In this document: piece after piece, positions 62,974 to 64,000 of the stretch
Numbering within the stretch: position 1 is the first letter of the stretch
How the letters are laid out: each line of letters starts with the position of its first letter
NCBI GenBank assembly: GCA_028710885.1
Contig: JAQTTG010000002.1
Coordinates: 315,308-379,307, forward strand
Direction of reading: 5' to 3'
Length of the DNA: 64,000 nt
Source: Sulfuricurvum sp.
GTDB taxonomy: Bacteria > Campylobacterota > Campylobacteria > Campylobacterales > Sulfurimonadaceae
Position numbers and translations under genes: made by a program
Notes under the pieces: model-generated
Databases searched by the model: none
The model's input: only the letters and a program-made list of their open reading frames with translations
Told to the model about the DNA's origin: nothing

Positions 62974-64000
62974 TTAAGCTTCAATATAATCCAAATCTTT
63001 ATGAAACGTATCGTGCGTCAATGCAAGAGCAATAAGCGCCAACGTAAATGAAACCGCCCCGACAATAGCTCCCGCACTCAATACTCCGACACTCCCTTTT
63101 AAAAGTATAAATGAAGAGGTGATCGGTACCACGGCACCGCGAACAAAATTAGGAACCGTTGTCGCCACAGTAGCACGGATATTGGTTCCGAACTGCTCCG
63201 CCGCCATTGTGATAAAGAGCGCCCAATAGCCACAAAATACACCCATCACAAACACTGCAATGTAAAATTGCTCGGCACTTGCACCCTGAAGGGTATAGTA
63301 ATACAGTACACTTGCGAGGGAAAAAGCCATAAAAAGAGAAAATGCTTTCTTTCGGCTTTTCATGATTTGAGACAAATAACCACTTCCCATATCACCGAAT
63401 GCCAAACCGATATAACAATACATCAGCGCTTTTCCTGCAGTAACATCCCCGCTAATCGCCAATGCTTTGGCAAACTCAGGAGAAAACATCACCAAAATAC
63501 CGACAACGTACCAAAGAGGGATACCGATCGCGATAGCCTTGATGTATTTTGTGAACAATCTTTTATGGGTAAAGAGGGCAAAGAAATCGCCACGTTTAAC
63601 ATCATCGCTCACATTATGTTCAAACATTTTCGATTCAGAGACTCTAAAACGCAAGACTAGGAGTAAAAAGCCCAAAACTGCCCCAAAAATATAGGCATTT
63701 CGCCACGCAAAATGTTCCGCGACCAAATCAGCGGCAACCACCCCCAAAACTCCGAAGCTGGCAATCGTCATAATTCCATACCCTCGGAGATTTTTTGGAA
63801 GAATTTCTGCCACCAGCGTCACTCCTGCTCCCAATTCACCGGCCAAACCGATACCGGCAATAAATCTAAGCGCCGCATATTGTTCGACATTTGTTACAAA
63901 CGCATTAAGCAAATTGGCCAACGAATAAAGAATAATGGAAGCGAATAGTACGGATAATCGTCCTCGCTTATCTCCCAATACCCCCCATAAAATTCCGCCG
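62974..64000 (-). CDS. MFS transporter, partial (start beyond window)
   Basis: The frame is open to the window edge, reading GGILWGVLGDKRGRLSV before the first internal start-like codon, so the N-terminus lies outside. That segment is MFS motif A (G-x3-D-x-x-G-R) between helices 2 and 3; the visible 342 residues hold about ten transmembrane helices, with RFIAGIGLAGELGAGVTLVAE as the helix 4 signature of the sugar/metabolite:H+ symporter group and a cytoplasmic loop after FRVSESKMFEHN. It lies in the inner membrane. Substrate unknown; the closest groups carry organic acids or sugars. Confidence 0.88.
   Translation of the reverse strand, partial: GGILWGVLGDKRGRLSVLFASIILYSLANLLNAFVTNVEQYAALRFIAGIGLAGELGAGVTLVAEILPKNLRGYGIMTIASFGVLGVVAADLVAEHFAWRNAYIFGAVLGFLLLVLRFRVSESKMFEHNVSDDVKRGDFFALFTHKRLFTKYIKAIAIGIPLWYVVGILVMFSPEFAKALAISGDVTAGKALMYCYIGLAFGDMGSGYLSQIMKSRKKAFSLFMAFSLASVLYYYTLQGASAEQFYIAVFVMGVFCGYWALFITMAAEQFGTNIRATVATTVPNFVRGAVVPITSSFILLKGSVGVLSAGAIVGAVSFTLALIALALTHDTFHKDLDYIEA

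Overview
The window looks like the chromosome of a free-living Campylobacterota (epsilonproteobacterium), probably of the Sulfuricurvum/Sulfurimonas type. That assignment is an inference from several features: Campylobacter/Helicobacter-style flagellins with paired sigma28 and sigma54 promoters, a contiguous pseB-C-F-G-H-I set, a DUF115 Maf protein, an HQWRQPL-type sensor kinase, a short BioB and a sulfide:quinone-reductase-like flavoprotein. I saw no tRNA, rRNA, CRISPR array, transposase or integrase.

Layout. (1) 1-2756: the end of a spore-photoproduct-lyase-like radical SAM gene, an SDR gene, and fliD behind a sigma28 promoter. (2) 2811-8000, plus strand: a complete pseudaminic acid operon (pseB, C, F, G, H, I), almost all with overlapping starts and stops. 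(3) 8021-33478, minus strand: about 25 kb of tightly packed accessory glycan genes. In transcription order these are a GT-B glycosyltransferase, a GT2-like protein, an SDR, a large B12/radical SAM protein, a sulfotransferase-fold protein, a cassette matching the Campylobacter jejuni O-methyl phosphoramidate (MeOPN) pathway (CDP-phosphoramidate kinase-like, methyltransferase, glutamine kinase-like, amidotransferase, cytidylyltransferase), a CgeB-like glycosyltransferase with TPR-like repeats, an LhgO-like flavoprotein, HddC- and HddA-like heptose activation genes, a ColD-like PLP dehydratase, an SDR, a split transketolase, two more radical SAM proteins and a DUF354 protein. (4) 33677-38882: Maf flagellin glycosyltransferase, convergent with two near-identical tandem flagellin genes. 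(5) 38945-64000: mostly housekeeping genes (topA, bioB, msrA, metH, rarA, rluB-like, kpsF/kdsD, nnrD, purN, thiG), with an OmpA-like porin, a Spy/CpxP-like protein plus two-component system, a sensor kinase with two substrate-binding domains, and an MFS transporter cut by the window edge.

How it fits together. The pse operon makes CMP-pseudaminic acid and Maf is the expected enzyme attaching it to flagellin. The minus-strand island between them appears to build a more complex glycan. One branch would activate a heptose-like sugar as a GDP-sugar, deoxygenate it (ColD-like) and possibly add a two-carbon branch with the split transketolase. Another branch would make a phosphoramidate group. The most interesting proposal is that the sulfotransferase-fold protein beside the phosphoramidate kinase is the phosphoramidate transferase, using a 3'-phosphorylated CDP-amidate donor in the way sulfotransferases use PAPS. 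The gene-family matches are recognised from sequence and context; the combined pathway is inference.
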